Positions 16,423 to 25,761 of a DNA stretch of 64,000 bases are shown in pieces. Both the position numbers and the translations under genes were made by a program. The DNA is taken from assembly GCF_000270285.1 (NCBI RefSeq), contig NC_015738.1:1302001-1366000 (forward strand). Reading direction: 5' to 3'. The notes under the pieces were generated by a model. That model saw only the letters and a list, made by a program, of their open reading frames with translations. It was not told where the DNA came from and made no database searches. This DNA is from Eggerthella sp. YY7918. GTDB lineage: Bacteria; Actinomycetota; Coriobacteriia; Coriobacteriales; Eggerthellaceae. Each line of letters starts with the position of its first letter. The first letter of the stretch is position 1.

Positions 16423-17709
16423 TCAGACAAACACGCAGAAGCGCAGGATCAGATAGACGCACGAAACGGCCGTCAGCACAATCATGATGGGGAAGCCAAT
16501 CTTGGTGTATTCCATAAAGGTGATGGTGTGGCCGTTGCGGGTCGAGATGGAGGCCAGAACCACGTTGGCAGAGGCGCCGATAAGGGTGCCGATGCCGCCC
16601 ACGCAGGCGCCCAGCGATATGGCCCACCACAAAGGAGCCACGTCAACGCCGCTGCTTTGCATGGTGCTGATGATGGGAATGAGCGTGGCTACCAGAGGAA
16701 TGTTGTCCAAGAAGGACGACAGAATAGCCGATGCCCATACCAGTACCACGATGGTGATCAGCAGATTGCCTCCGGTCAAGTCGATCAAACCATGCGCCAT
16801 CATTTCGATAACGCCCGTTTCGGCCATGCCGCCCACCACAATGAAGAGTCCAGCGAAAAAGCCAATCGTGGTCCACTCGACGTCGTTGATGATCTTTTCA
16901 ATGTCGGTACGACTGATAAGAAGCATGACAGCGGCGGCGCCCAGCGCGATGACGCTCGGTTCGATATGAAACGCACCGTGCGCGATAAAGGCAATCGCAA
17001 CCAGCACTATCATAATCACGCTTTTCTTGAACAGCTTCGGGTCGCTGATCGAGGCCGTTTCGTCCAAGGTCATTACGGCGGCTTTTTCCTTTTCACCCAC
17101 GTGCATTTTACGGCCATACAGGACGTAGAAAATGCCGATGCACAGTGCCAGCATGACCAGTACTGCCGGTCCGTCAAACATCAGGAAGTCGAAAAACGAG
17201 AGTCCTGCGGCCGAGCCGATCATGATGTTGGGAGGATCGCCGATAAGGGTTGCGGTGCCTCCTACGTTCGATGCGATAATTTCGGTAATGAAGAAGGGTA
17301 TCGGGTTGATGTCGAGCATGCGGCAGACAGTCAGCGTGACCGGCCCGATAAGCAACACCGTGGTCACGTTGTCAAGAAATGCCGAAAGAACTGCGGTTAT
17401 CAGCGAAAACAGGATCATTACAACCCAGGGATTACCCTTGGCAAGCTTGGCTGATTTAACGGCAAGGTATTCGAATATGCCCGAATACTTGACCACCGCC
17501 ACAAACATCATCATGCCTACCAGCACGCCGAGCGTATTGAAGTCGATGTGCTCCATGCCGGTGTCGAAGCTGACAATGCCAAGCACGAGCAACACGACGG
17601 CGCCCGCAAGAGCCGCGGTTGCACGATGAACTTTCTCGGAAATGACGACGGTCATTACCACAACGAATACAACAATTGAAATGATCTGAGCTGTGGTCAG
17701 GGAAAACAT
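16423..17709 (-). CDS. ArsB/NhaD-type (SLC13-like) ion permease
   Basis: This 428-residue membrane protein has about 11-12 hydrophobic spans and two related inverted motifs: SAFLDNVTTVLL (about 110-121) and SSFLDNIPLVATLI in the second half. A TLIGDPPNIM stretch is typical of the ArsB/NhaD/citrate-transporter superfamily, whose members move anions or exchange Na+ for H+. The substrate is not clear. GAGAGGTGAGCC precedes the ATG. Its stop lies only 34 bases from the integrase stop, so the mobile element integrated at its 3' end. Confidence 0.85.
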   Translation of the reverse strand: MFSLTTAQIISIVVFVVVMTVVISEKVHRATAALAGAVVLLVLGIVSFDTGMEHIDFNTLGVLVGMMMFVAVVKYSGIFEYLAVKSAKLAKGNPWVVMILFSLITAVLSAFLDNVTTVLLIGPVTLTVCRMLDINPIPFFITEIIASNVGGTATLIGDPPNIMIGSAAGLSFFDFLMFDGPAVLVMLALCIGIFYVLYGRKMHVGEKEKAAVMTLDETASISDPKLFKKSVIMIVLVAIAFIAHGAFHIEPSVIALGAAAVMLLISRTDIEKIINDVEWTTIGFFAGLFIVVGGMAETGVIEMMAHGLIDLTGGNLLITIVVLVWASAILSSFLDNIPLVATLIPIISTMQSSGVDVAPLWWAISLGACVGGIGTLIGASANVVLASISTRNGHTITFMEYTKIGFPIMIVLTAVSCVYLILRFCVFV

Positions 17710-18204
17710 GGCTCACCTCTCGGTATGTCTACAATGATGGTCGCCGCTTGTGCGGCAATAAAGAAACCCCTCGATGCATCTGTGCGTATAAGACGCAATA
17801 ATCCAATACTATCGATCGATTTTTCTCTCGTCAATCATGTATTTCGTCACTTTCGGGAACTCATTTCTGTTGCCTATAAGTAAGCGAGGGCGCTGCTTAT
17901 GAAAGAGCCACGCAACTTGGCGTTTTTGATGGGCGATTTGACGTGATTAATGCGGTTCGATCTATGGGTGTCGCGAAACCTATTTCTTCTGCCTATTATA
18001 TTTCCCTTATCAATCGAATACATCCTCAGAACCGATTGGATTAAAGCGATAGCCACCCCGGATAATTTGGGCTACAGGACGGGAAAAATCACCTGTAATC
18101 ACATCTGATGTCAAGCAATTCTAAGGGAAAGGAGGAGGTGTTTTTTATTTCCGGGGATTCTTGTCTCCCAGCGTGGCGAGACAAGGAAAGAAAGGGGTTA
18201 TCCG
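17710..18204. other. Divergent intergenic region
   Basis: This gap of 495 bases separates the divergent permease genes and must hold both promoters. A hairpin CTTGTCTC/GAGACAAG lies at about 18160-18186, shortly before the downstream gene, and GGAAAGGAGGAGGTG followed by T6 lies at about 18126-18146. I looked for purine, SAM and other common riboswitch cores and found none. No further gene is supported. Confidence 0.4.
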
Positions 18205-19678
18205 ATGGCTTTAAAACGCGAGTACGGTGGAATTCAGCCCTGCATACGCGCCGGCATTTTCCGCATTCGTATTCCCTTCATTCACTTCAAGATTTCACCC
18301 CCCCGAGATCGTCACCGGTCTCATGAATGCAGCGACTTCTTATGGAGCGCTTGCCGTTCTTATTACCACATTGGGGCTTGATCCGCAGATTGCGTGGGCG
18401 TTGGTTGTATTTGAAACAGCCATGTACACCCTCAATTGGTTGCTCGGCGAGCCTTCCATTTGCGGCTGGATTACGCCTGCCATGGCGATTATCGTGCTGT
18501 TCTTGGAGACAATGCCGGAAGGGGTGGCGCGTCTTCAGGCATTGACAGCGCTTCAGCTTGAATTAGGCTTGTTATTCATTATATTAGGATTTACCGGCCT
18601 ATCGAAGAAGTTAAACACACTTGTACCGCCTGCGCTGAAGGCCGGTATCGTGTTGGGCGCTGGCATCAATGCCGTTGTCTCACGCCTTAAGGAAGGCGGC
18701 GCGACCGACACGATGACCATCGCTTGCATCGCCGGTCTGGCTGTTGTGTGCCTGTTTATGTTCAGCCAGCGCGTTCGTAGCAAGATGAACGAAAACAAGA
18801 TTCTGAGCTTCATGGGCAATTACAGTTTCTTGTGGGCCGTTATCGTACTGTTCCTGGTGGGCGGCTTTACGGGCGAAGTTCAGTACAACTTCTCCGGCCA
18901 GATCTTTGCCTTCCCCGACTTCGGTGCGCTGTTCATGGCGGTATGTCCGTTCTTCATCGGCTTTGCTGAGCCGGGCGTGTGGCTGATGGCTTTGCCGTAT
19001 GCCTTTACCGCATGGATTATCGCCTATGGCGACTTCGTTACCGTACAGGAACTCGGCATGTCTTCTGTTCGTGAAGACGAGCACATTGAGTTTGACGCGA
19101 ACCGCACCAACGTCATTTGCGGTATCCGTAATGTCATCCTGTCGCTGTTTGCTCCCTATCCTGCTCTTGCCGGTCCGCTGAGCGCGCCGTACTGCATCGC
19201 TACGTACGCTCGCTACAAGCAGGACGGTCGCGAGGGTATGGACTCCATCTACGACGGTTCTGGCACCAACCTGATCTTCACGGTTGTCGGTCTGTTCATC
19301 TATCCGCTCTATGAGGCATCTTTGGCCGCCTCCGCTGCACTGCTGGTAGTTATCTTGGTCGTGCAGGGTTGGGCATGCGCAACGATCGCCTTCGGTTTGA
19401 TGGAAGGTCGTGAAACGCTCGACAAGGGTATTGCTGGTATGGCCGCAGGCTTCTTCGTGGCGCGTGGTGCGCAGATTGCTCTCCCAGCAGCAATCGTGTT
19501 CTACCTGCTCATTACCAACAATAAGAAGATTCGCGAAGACTATGCGTGGAACAAGGAACGTCAGCGTCTCGAAGATGAAGAAACCGCACGTCAGCTTGCA
19601 GCTTTGAAAGAACGTATGGATAAGCTCAAGGCGGGAGAAGATGTGCCCGACGCGGACCCGGATCCGAAAGCGAGCTAA
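18205..19678 (+). pseudogene. NCS2/SLC23-like permease, frame broken at a C7 run
   Basis: The natural start appears to be ATG at 18205, after AAAGGGGTTATCCG. It encodes a segment ending IRIPFIHFKISPP, a style seen at the N-terminus of xanthine/uracil-type permeases. At seven C (18298-18304) the frame is lost; with six C it would run straight into PEIVTGLMNAATS and 460 further residues to 19678. The downstream frame is fully open and has about 12 hydrophobic spans plus a charged helical tail. An alternative ATG at 18227 reads a meaningless N-terminus and has no proper site. It could be a true pseudogene, a phase-variable gene, a slippage case or a sequencing error. The family assignment is tentative. 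Confidence 0.7.
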
Positions 19679-19723
19679 GAGCCTCTCTTCGTATCGTGGT
19701 CTGAAGCGTATATCACTCGGTGA

Positions 19724-19758
19724 GCGGCTCTGCGGATACGTCCGCAGGGTCGCTTTTT
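19724..19758 (+). terminator. Terminator after the permease gene
   Basis: A 13-bp stem (GCGGCTCTGCGGA / TCCGCAGGGTCGC, two G-T pairs) with a TACG loop is followed directly by five T. Confidence 0.85.
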
Positions 19759-19917
19759 GGAATAATCCCGGTCGCGCAAAAGTCGCGACTGTCGGTTTGC
19801 ATGACGGTAATTCCACAGGGGAGAGGTTACAGTCTGCAACGGTCGAGAGAGGTTGTGATATATTTGAACGGACGGTGTAAAGGAAGGTTTTTCTTCGAGC
19901 AAGGCGGACGGGGTGGC

Positions 19918-20808
19918 ATGAATCTTTCTCAGTTGTATTATTTCCGGAAACTTGCAGAGCTCGAACATTACGGCAAAGCTTCGGAAGCGCTTTTTATCAC
20001 GCAACCCTCCCTCTCGAATTCTATTAGCAACTTGGAAAAAGAGCTGGGCGTACGTCTCTTTGAGCGCGTGGGCCGCAACGTGCGGCTGACCTCGTATGGC
20101 AGCGAATTCAATGAGCATATCTGCGTTGCGTTGAGCGAGATCGAAAAAGCGGTCAACTTGATGGCGCAGTACGGAAGCGGGTTGAGCGGACAAATTCGCT
20201 TGGGTACGGTTATCTCTATCCAACGTAACTTTTTGCCGCGCATGCTGAACGCGTTTCGCGCGGAAGTGGGCAGCAATATCATGTTCGACATCCATCAGGA
20301 TACGACCTATGGGTGTTTGGACGGTTTGAATGAAGGCAAGTTTGACGTGGTGTTTTGCGGGCAGCCACCCAACAAAAAAGATTTGGCTACCGTTCCGGTC
20401 ACCACGCAAAATCTGGTGTTGGGCGTCGATAAATCCCATGAGCTTGCGCAACGCTCAAGCGTGTCGTTTAGCGAATTGAAGGGCTATTCTTTGGTGTCAT
20501 ATCGCCAGGAATCCTATGTATACTCGGTGCTCGAAAGTCTTTTCGAGCGGTTTGGTCTCACAGTGAAACAGGCATTTAACGATGAGATTAGCGCGGCCTC
20601 TTTGGTGGTGGCTGAGAAGAATATTGTGGCCGTTATGCTTGAAACGTTGGACGATTTGGCGCTGAACGACTTTGTGAGCATTCCCATCGATGAGCAGCGG
20701 GATCCATTTTATACCGTGTACTTGGTTTATAAGGCAAACGCTTTCCATAGCTATGCAACCGAGCGTTTGATCGAATTTGTTAAAGAATTTACCGAACTTT
20801 CCGAATAG
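19918..20808 (+). CDS. LysR-type transcriptional regulator
   Basis: This 296-residue protein begins with a classical LysR winged HTH (LSQLYYFRKLAELEHYGKAS, ITQPSLSNSISNLEKELG, about residues 3-40) and continues with a periplasmic-binding-protein-like effector domain (about 90-290). ATG 19918 is selected because the HTH starts there; the longer frame from 19720 runs through the terminator. It lies between the broken permease and the dehydrogenase/CoA-transferase genes and probably regulates one or both in response to the pathway substrate. Confidence 0.9.
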   Translation: MNLSQLYYFRKLAELEHYGKASEALFITQPSLSNSISNLEKELGVRLFERVGRNVRLTSYGSEFNEHICVALSEIEKAVNLMAQYGSGLSGQIRLGTVISIQRNFLPRMLNAFRAEVGSNIMFDIHQDTTYGCLDGLNEGKFDVVFCGQPPNKKDLATVPVTTQNLVLGVDKSHELAQRSSVSFSELKGYSLVSYRQESYVYSVLESLFERFGLTVKQAFNDEISAASLVVAEKNIVAVMLETLDDLALNDFVSIPIDEQRDPFYTVYLVYKANAFHSYATERLIEFVKEFTELSE

Positions 20809-20866
20809 CTTTTTGCGATCGTCTGTCGCTTTTTGCTGGGCGGCAATCTGTTTTTGTCGCCCACGC

Positions 20867-20889
20867 ATTCATTCAAAAAGAAAATGAAT
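20867..20889. promoter_or_regulatory. Candidate LysR operator
   Basis: ATTCATT and AATGAAT form a perfect 7-bp dyad with a 9-base spacer, and a third GATTCATTC copy follows at 20892. The arrangement lies upstream of the dehydrogenase gene, 60 bases after the lysR stop. Whether the adjacent LysR binds it is inference. Confidence 0.4.
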
Positions 20890-20956
20890 TCGATTCATTC
20901 TATCGGTTGATATCTAACAGATTTTTCTAGCCTATGATTCGCGTCCTGAACAACAA

Positions 20957-20986
20957 TTGGACGGTGTCGCACGATCCTCTCATAAT
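20957..20986 (+). promoter_or_regulatory. Candidate promoter of the dehydrogenase/CoA-transferase genes
   Basis: TTGGAC at 20957-20962 and CATAAT at 20981-20986 are 18 bases apart, about 85 bases before the dehydrogenase start and downstream of the candidate operator. Confidence 0.4.
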
Positions 20987-21070
20987 GATGTCAGTGCTTC
21001 GAAATGCAAAGTTTATTAAGTTTGAACTGCGCATTTGAAGTTTTCAGACACATCGAGGGAAGGTCGAATT

Positions 21071-21865
21071 ATGGGACAGCATTGGTTTTCTAAGGACCCC
21101 AAAGAGCAGCTGGCTGGCAAGACCGCAATTATTATGGGGGGCGGTTCGGGTATCGGCAAAGCGACGGCTCAACAGTTTGCTGCCGCAGGCGCTAACGTGA
21201 TGGTCACCGGCGTGCCTGAGCAAATTTGCTTGGATACCGCCGAGGAGCTGCGTGCTGCTGGTGGAAATGCTATCGGCATGGTATGCGACGGCACCAAGGC
21301 CGATCAGGTCCAGGCTATGATCGATAAGACCCTCGAAGAATTTGGCGGAATCGACATTCTCGTTTCCACGGCGGGCATTTCTCTGCCTCGTATGAATTCG
21401 ATCGATGTGACCGAGGCCGATTGGGACAAGATCTTCGCCGTCAATCTGAAGGCAAACTTCTTCCTGGCCACCGCCGTTGCCCGCGTCATGAAGGACAATC
21501 CCGACGGCGGCAAGATGGTCATCATTTCTTCGCAGCGCGGCATTTCTGCCATGGAGAACATCGCGCCGTACAGCATCACCAAGGCTGCTGTTATGGGCAT
21601 GGTTCGCTCGCTGGCCGTCGACTTCGCGAAGTTCGGCATTCAGGTCAACGGCATTGCTCCGGGCTACGTCATGACGCCGATGGTGGAGAAAGTCTTCGCC
21701 GACAACCCGGCTCAGCAGGAGTACGTGTACAGCCGCACGCCTTCCAAGGTGAAGATGGGCTCGCTGGAGGAGATGGCCGAGGCAATCTACTTCCTCTGCT
21801 CGCCGGTTACCACCTACACCACTGGTCAGACGCTCATTCTCGACGGTGGCTGGTCGATTCAGTAA
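21071..21865 (+). CDS. Short-chain dehydrogenase/reductase
   Basis: This is a 264-residue classical SDR: nucleotide-binding GGGSGIGK (about 27-34), an NAG-like motif read as STAG, the serine of IISSQRG and the catalytic YSITK (Tyr-x3-Lys). The C-terminal DGGW is typical of FabG-like enzymes. It should interconvert a hydroxyl and a keto group with NAD(P)H. The start at 21071 follows GGAAGGTCGAATT. It is first in the probable pathway cluster and is separated from the next gene by a weak terminator. Confidence 0.9.
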   Translation: MGQHWFSKDPKEQLAGKTAIIMGGGSGIGKATAQQFAAAGANVMVTGVPEQICLDTAEELRAAGGNAIGMVCDGTKADQVQAMIDKTLEEFGGIDILVSTAGISLPRMNSIDVTEADWDKIFAVNLKANFFLATAVARVMKDNPDGGKMVIISSQRGISAMENIAPYSITKAAVMGMVRSLAVDFAKFGIQVNGIAPGYVMTPMVEKVFADNPAQQEYVYSRTPSKVKMGSLEEMAEAIYFLCSPVTTYTTGQTLILDGGWSIQ

Positions 21866-21876
21866 AGCGGGAGGAC

Positions 21877-21904
21877 GCGGCGCCCGCGCCTTTGCAGGCG
21901 CCGC
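21877..21904 (+). terminator. Weak terminator after the SDR gene
   Basis: An 8-bp GC-only stem (GCGGCGCC / GGCGCCGC) with a 12-base loop is followed by TTTC. The T run is short, so readthrough into the next gene is likely. Confidence 0.45.
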
Positions 21905-21943
21905 TTTCAATTAGGTTCCACACTCTTTTGAAAGGGGAGTTCC

Positions 21944-22999
21944 ATGGAAGGAAAGATGAACGCGCTCTACATGACCAAGCCCGAAGCAGGCGCTTGGGAG
22001 TACGTTGAAGATGCCCCTATCCCTCAGATTAAGGACGACGAAGTCCTGATGGAGATCAAGGCGGCTGGCATTTGCGGAACCGACCATTCGCTGTACCACT
22101 GGAATGAAGCTATTGCTAACTCATACAACATTCAGTGGCCTGCCATCTTCGGACATGAGTTCTCGGGCGTTATCGCCGAAGTGGGCAAAAATGCTCCCGA
22201 CAACCTTAAGGTGGGCATGCGCGTAACCGCTAACCCCATTCTGTTTGACAACGCCTGCGGCTATTGCGATCGCGGCCAAGTGAACATCTGCGACAATCGT
22301 CCGTTCTATGGTACCGACCTGCCGGGCGCCTTTGCCAAGTACATGGCCATTCGCGCAAGCAATGTGATCCCTATGCCCGACGAGGTCGACTTTGTACAGG
22401 GCGCTTTGCTGGAGCCTCTGTGCGTTGCGCTCAACGCGGTCGACCGTGTGGATCCGCAGCTGGGCGAAACCGCCGTCGTTATGGGCCCTGGCGCAATCGG
22501 TCTTTTGATGGTGGCTGTGCTGAAGCAGGCCCGCGGCATCAACAAGGTTATCGTCACCGGTCTGGCTAACGATGCCAAGCGCTTCAAGGTGGCTGAGCAG
22601 CTGGGCGCCATCACGGTTAACGGCTCCGAGTGTGACGTCGTCGAGAAGGTCAAAGAACTCACTGGCGGCAAGGGCCCCGAGATGATCTTTGACGCCGCCG
22701 GTCACTGGACCGTCGTCGAGCAGGCGGTTGAGATGGTGGCCAAGAACGGCCGCATCGGTGTAACGGGTCTGCCCGCGAAGCCGTCCAGCATTCCGATGAC
22801 CACTATCGCCATGCGTCAGATTTCCATCATCGGCAACCGTGCCTATGAGCGCAAGAACTGGCGTCAGGCTTTGAACTTGCTGGCAAACGGCCTGGACATC
22901 AGCCTCATCTCCAACTTTGTGCTGCCGCTGTCCGACTGGGAGAAGGGCATGGGCCTCGTGGATTCCGGCGACGGCTTGCGCGTCATTCTTGAGCCGTAA
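21944..22999 (+). CDS. Zinc-type alcohol dehydrogenase (MDR family)
   Basis: This 351-residue medium-chain dehydrogenase has catalytic-zinc residues visible in GICGTDHS (about 43-50) and GHEFSGVIAEVG (GHE). The structural-zinc loop reads CGYCDRGQVNIC and lacks one of the usual four cysteines. The nucleotide-binding motif is GPGAIGLL (about 182-189). It resembles sorbitol/threonine dehydrogenase-like enzymes acting on a secondary alcohol. The start at 21944 follows AAAGGGGAGTTCC; an ATG at 21956 is possible. It is followed by a strong terminator. Confidence 0.88.
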   Translation: MEGKMNALYMTKPEAGAWEYVEDAPIPQIKDDEVLMEIKAAGICGTDHSLYHWNEAIANSYNIQWPAIFGHEFSGVIAEVGKNAPDNLKVGMRVTANPILFDNACGYCDRGQVNICDNRPFYGTDLPGAFAKYMAIRASNVIPMPDEVDFVQGALLEPLCVALNAVDRVDPQLGETAVVMGPGAIGLLMVAVLKQARGINKVIVTGLANDAKRFKVAEQLGAITVNGSECDVVEKVKELTGGKGPEMIFDAAGHWTVVEQAVEMVAKNGRIGVTGLPAKPSSIPMTTIAMRQISIIGNRAYERKNWRQALNLLANGLDISLISNFVLPLSDWEKGMGLVDSGDGLRVILEP

Positions 23000-23042
23000 T
23001 CCTCGGCATCCCGCACAGGAGAAAACACGCGTTTACATCAGC

Positions 23043-23070
23043 GGGCTCCGGGTAAAACCGGAGCCCTTTC
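23043..23070 (+). terminator. Terminator after the alcohol dehydrogenase gene
   Basis: A perfect 9-bp stem (GGGCTCCGG / CCGGAGCCC) with a 6-base loop is followed by TTTCT. The CoA-transferase pair after it may have its own promoter. Confidence 0.8.
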
Positions 23071-23121
23071 TAAAACTATGCCTTTAGACCTACCTGAAGG
23101 CATTCGGGGAAAGGAAGAATC

Positions 23122-24441
23122 ATGAGCGGATTGGAAGGTACCATTGTCGTTGACCTGACGCAGTACGCTGCAGGTCCGGCGGCGAGCCGTCTTTTGGGAG
23201 AGCTGGGCGCGACGGTTATCAAAGTCGAGCCATTTACGGGCGACGAGCAGCGCACGCAGGGTATGGCGTGGGGCATGAATTACAAAAGCGAGTTCGACGA
23301 CGTGGCGTATGACTGCGGCTCGTTCAACAAGGAATGGACCGCCATCGACTGCAAGAACCCCGAAGGCAACGAGGTCATGATGAACCTCCTGTCCAAAGCG
23401 GACATCTTCGTCACCTCGCTGCGCGACGGCGCCCTTAAGCGCCTGGGGCTGGACTACGAGACCCTGCACGAGAAGTTCCCCAAGCTGGTCTGGGCCCAGA
23501 ACCGCGGCTACGGCGAGCACGGCCCCATGAAGGATGCGAAGGGCTTCGACGCCACGTCGTTCGCCGCCCGTTCTGGCTTCGTGAGCGCCATCCCGCAGGC
23601 CAACGAGCACTATGAGCCGGGCAACTCGCCCATCGCGTTCGGCGATTGGAACACCGGCTGCGCGCTGACGGCGGGCATCCTGGGCGCCTATGCCGGCGCG
23701 CTGAGGACGGGCGTGGGCGACAAGGTCACCACGAGCCTCTATCACGTGGGCACGTGGGGCATGACCTGCGCACTCATCGCCGAGCAGCAGGGTTGCAAGC
23801 ATCCCAAGGACCGCATGGAGGCCAAGTGCCCCACCAACAACTCCTACGTGTCCGAGGACGGCGTGTGGTTCCTCATGTGCTTCGGCAACTACAACAAGTA
23901 CTGCCAGCTGGTGTTCGACACGATCGAGATGGATCCGAAGTACTACACCGATCCGGAGTACAACACGCTCGAGGCCTTGGCTGAAAACGGCAAGTACACC
24001 GAAGTCGACGCCGCCATCCATCAGGCGTGCAAGAAATTCCCCTTCGAGGAGCTCGAGAAGCGCTTCCGCGCCAACGACATCCCCTTCGAGAAGATCCAGA
24101 CCGTCGCCGACGTGCTGGCTGACGAAGAGGCGTTCGCGAACGACCAGCTGCGCCGCATCAAGTACGAGAAGCAGGGCCCCACGAGCGAGTTCACCGAGAA
24201 CGACGACTACATCGTCACCACGCCGCCCTTCCGCCTGGACTCCATCGGCGATCCCGTGCTCCATCGCTCGCGGCCGGTCGGCTACGACACCCGCAAGATC
24301 TTGAAGGAGATCGGCGGCTATAGCGACGCCGATGTCGACAAGCTGGCGGCGGACGGCGCCGTGCTCGAGTACACGGGCGATCCTCTGCCCGAGTCGGTGC
24401 TGGAGCCGAGCTACGGCCCGAACTCTAAGAAGAAGAACTAG
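23122..24441 (+). CDS. Family III (CaiB/BaiF) CoA-transferase, first of a pair
   Basis: This 439-residue protein has the family III opening VVDLTQYAAGPAASRLLGELGA, in which VIKVEP follows at about 33-38, and GFDATSFAARSG at about 147-158. The aspartate there is the predicted catalytic residue forming the acyl anhydride. The GFDxxxFxARSG version is the one I associate with hydroxyacyl/arylacid transferases rather than formyl- or carnitine types. GGGGAAAGGAAGAATC precedes the ATG. It is followed 19 bases later by a second, different family III gene, suggesting either a heteromeric enzyme or two steps. Confidence 0.88.
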   Translation: MSGLEGTIVVDLTQYAAGPAASRLLGELGATVIKVEPFTGDEQRTQGMAWGMNYKSEFDDVAYDCGSFNKEWTAIDCKNPEGNEVMMNLLSKADIFVTSLRDGALKRLGLDYETLHEKFPKLVWAQNRGYGEHGPMKDAKGFDATSFAARSGFVSAIPQANEHYEPGNSPIAFGDWNTGCALTAGILGAYAGALRTGVGDKVTTSLYHVGTWGMTCALIAEQQGCKHPKDRMEAKCPTNNSYVSEDGVWFLMCFGNYNKYCQLVFDTIEMDPKYYTDPEYNTLEALAENGKYTEVDAAIHQACKKFPFEELEKRFRANDIPFEKIQTVADVLADEEAFANDQLRRIKYEKQGPTSEFTENDDYIVTTPPFRLDSIGDPVLHRSRPVGYDTRKILKEIGGYSDADVDKLAADGAVLEYTGDPLPESVLEPSYGPNSKKKN

Positions 24442-24460
24442 GATCAGGTGAGGTATAACT

Positions 24461-25684
24461 ATGGCGAAGAACACCCCGTTTTCCGATGTGACCGTTCTCG
24501 ACTTCTCCCGCTACCTGCCCGGCGGCTACGCGACGCAGGTGCTGGCGGACATGGGCGCGACGGTCATCAAGGTCGAGGACACCGGTCTCGGCGACTTCAT
24601 GCGTCACGACTATCCCACGATGGGCGGCGGCATCTCCTACTACGTCACGGCGCTCGGCCGCAACAAGAAATCCGTTTCGCTGAACCTCAAGGATTCCGAG
24701 GTCGTCGATTGGTTCTTGAAGATGGCCGCCGAAGCCGACATCATCGTCGAGAGCTTCCGTCCCGGCGTTACCAAGAAGCTGGGCATCGACTACGATTCGG
24801 TGAAGGCCATCAACCCGGGCATCATCTACTGTTCCATCTCGGGCTATGGCGCCGACGATCCGCGCTCCAAGAAAGCGCAGCATGATTTGAACATGCAGGC
24901 GACGAGCGGTTACCTCTCGGTCAACCACGGCTCCATGTCGCCGCTGCACCTGTGCGACCTGTCGTCCGGCATGGTGGCCGGCCAGGCGCTCCTTGCGGCG
25001 CTGTACGCCCGCGAGAAGACGGGCGAAGGCTCCTACATCGACACCTCCATGTTCGACTGCTTCGTGTGGTGGAATTCGTTGCTTGATTCTCGCTGGTGCT
25101 TCAACGGCGGCGAGTGCAAGCGCGACGACCTGGAATATCCGTCGACCGCCTACAACGTGTACGAAACAGCCGACGGAGGCAAGCTGGCTTTGGGTATGGT
25201 AGAGGCCAAATTCTGGGAGCCGTTCTGCGATGCGATCGGGCATCCGGAAATTAAGCCTACCGGTTTGATGCGCCGTTGGGAAGCTCCTGAAGCGTTCGAG
25301 ATCGTCGAGCAGACAATCAAGAGCAAGACGACCGACGAGTGGATGGAATGGCTTGAGGACAAGGACTTCTGCATCGCCAAGGTGAACTCCAAGACCGAAG
25401 CGGTCGAGCAGATCACGCGCGAGAATCCCGAGGCGTTGGCTTGGGTTGAATTCCCGCGGGTGGGTCGCGTGCTGCAGACCGGTTTGCCGCATCATATTTC
25501 GACCATTCCGGTTGACATTGCCGAGTTCGAAGAGGTTTCGCCGCTCGGCGCCGATACGGCCGAGTATCTCAAAAACGTTGGCGCCGACGACGCCACGATT
25601 GCTCGCCTCAAGGAAAGCGGTTCAATCCGTTTGGGCGACGACATTGAGCCCGAGCCGGATCGCGCTCCGGTGAAGCCGGCGTAA
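24461..25684 (+). CDS. Family III (CaiB/BaiF) CoA-transferase, second of a pair
   Basis: This 407-residue family III protein has LDFSRYLPGGYATQVLADMGA at the N-terminus, VIKVED at about 34-39, and a catalytic-region motif QHDLNMQATSGY. In that motif the aspartate after histidine is the expected nucleophile, as in CaiB- and BaiF-type enzymes. The two neighbours therefore belong to different subgroups. Some known two-subunit enzymes, such as benzylsuccinate CoA-transferase, are built from two such proteins. It ends before a strong terminator, closing the putative catabolic cluster. Confidence 0.88.
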   Translation: MAKNTPFSDVTVLDFSRYLPGGYATQVLADMGATVIKVEDTGLGDFMRHDYPTMGGGISYYVTALGRNKKSVSLNLKDSEVVDWFLKMAAEADIIVESFRPGVTKKLGIDYDSVKAINPGIIYCSISGYGADDPRSKKAQHDLNMQATSGYLSVNHGSMSPLHLCDLSSGMVAGQALLAALYAREKTGEGSYIDTSMFDCFVWWNSLLDSRWCFNGGECKRDDLEYPSTAYNVYETADGGKLALGMVEAKFWEPFCDAIGHPEIKPTGLMRRWEAPEAFEIVEQTIKSKTTDEWMEWLEDKDFCIAKVNSKTEAVEQITRENPEALAWVEFPRVGRVLQTGLPHHISTIPVDIAEFEEVSPLGADTAEYLKNVGADDATIARLKESGSIRLGDDIEPEPDRAPVKPA

Positions 25685-25727
25685 GGGACTGCCCAAAGTA
25701 AGGCTTGTATCAAATAAAAAGGGTTAC

Positions 25728-25761
25728 ACTAAGACCTGCGGTTTGCGCCGCAGGTCTTAGT
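25728..25761 (+). terminator. Strong terminator after the CoA-transferase genes
   Basis: A perfect 14-bp stem (ACTAAGACCTGCGG / CCGCAGGTCTTAGT) with a 6-base loop is flanked by an A run before and TTTGT after. Confidence 0.85.

Noticed and set aside
17710-18204. Riboswitch upstream of the permease
   Set aside because: No purine, SAM, TPP or other core that I can recognise is present; only one simple hairpin lies near the start.
21071-25684. Bile-acid inducible (bai) operon
   Set aside because: Dehydrogenase and CoA-transferase genes fit, but there is no CoA ligase, 7-alpha-dehydratase or flavin-dependent reductase, and the order differs.
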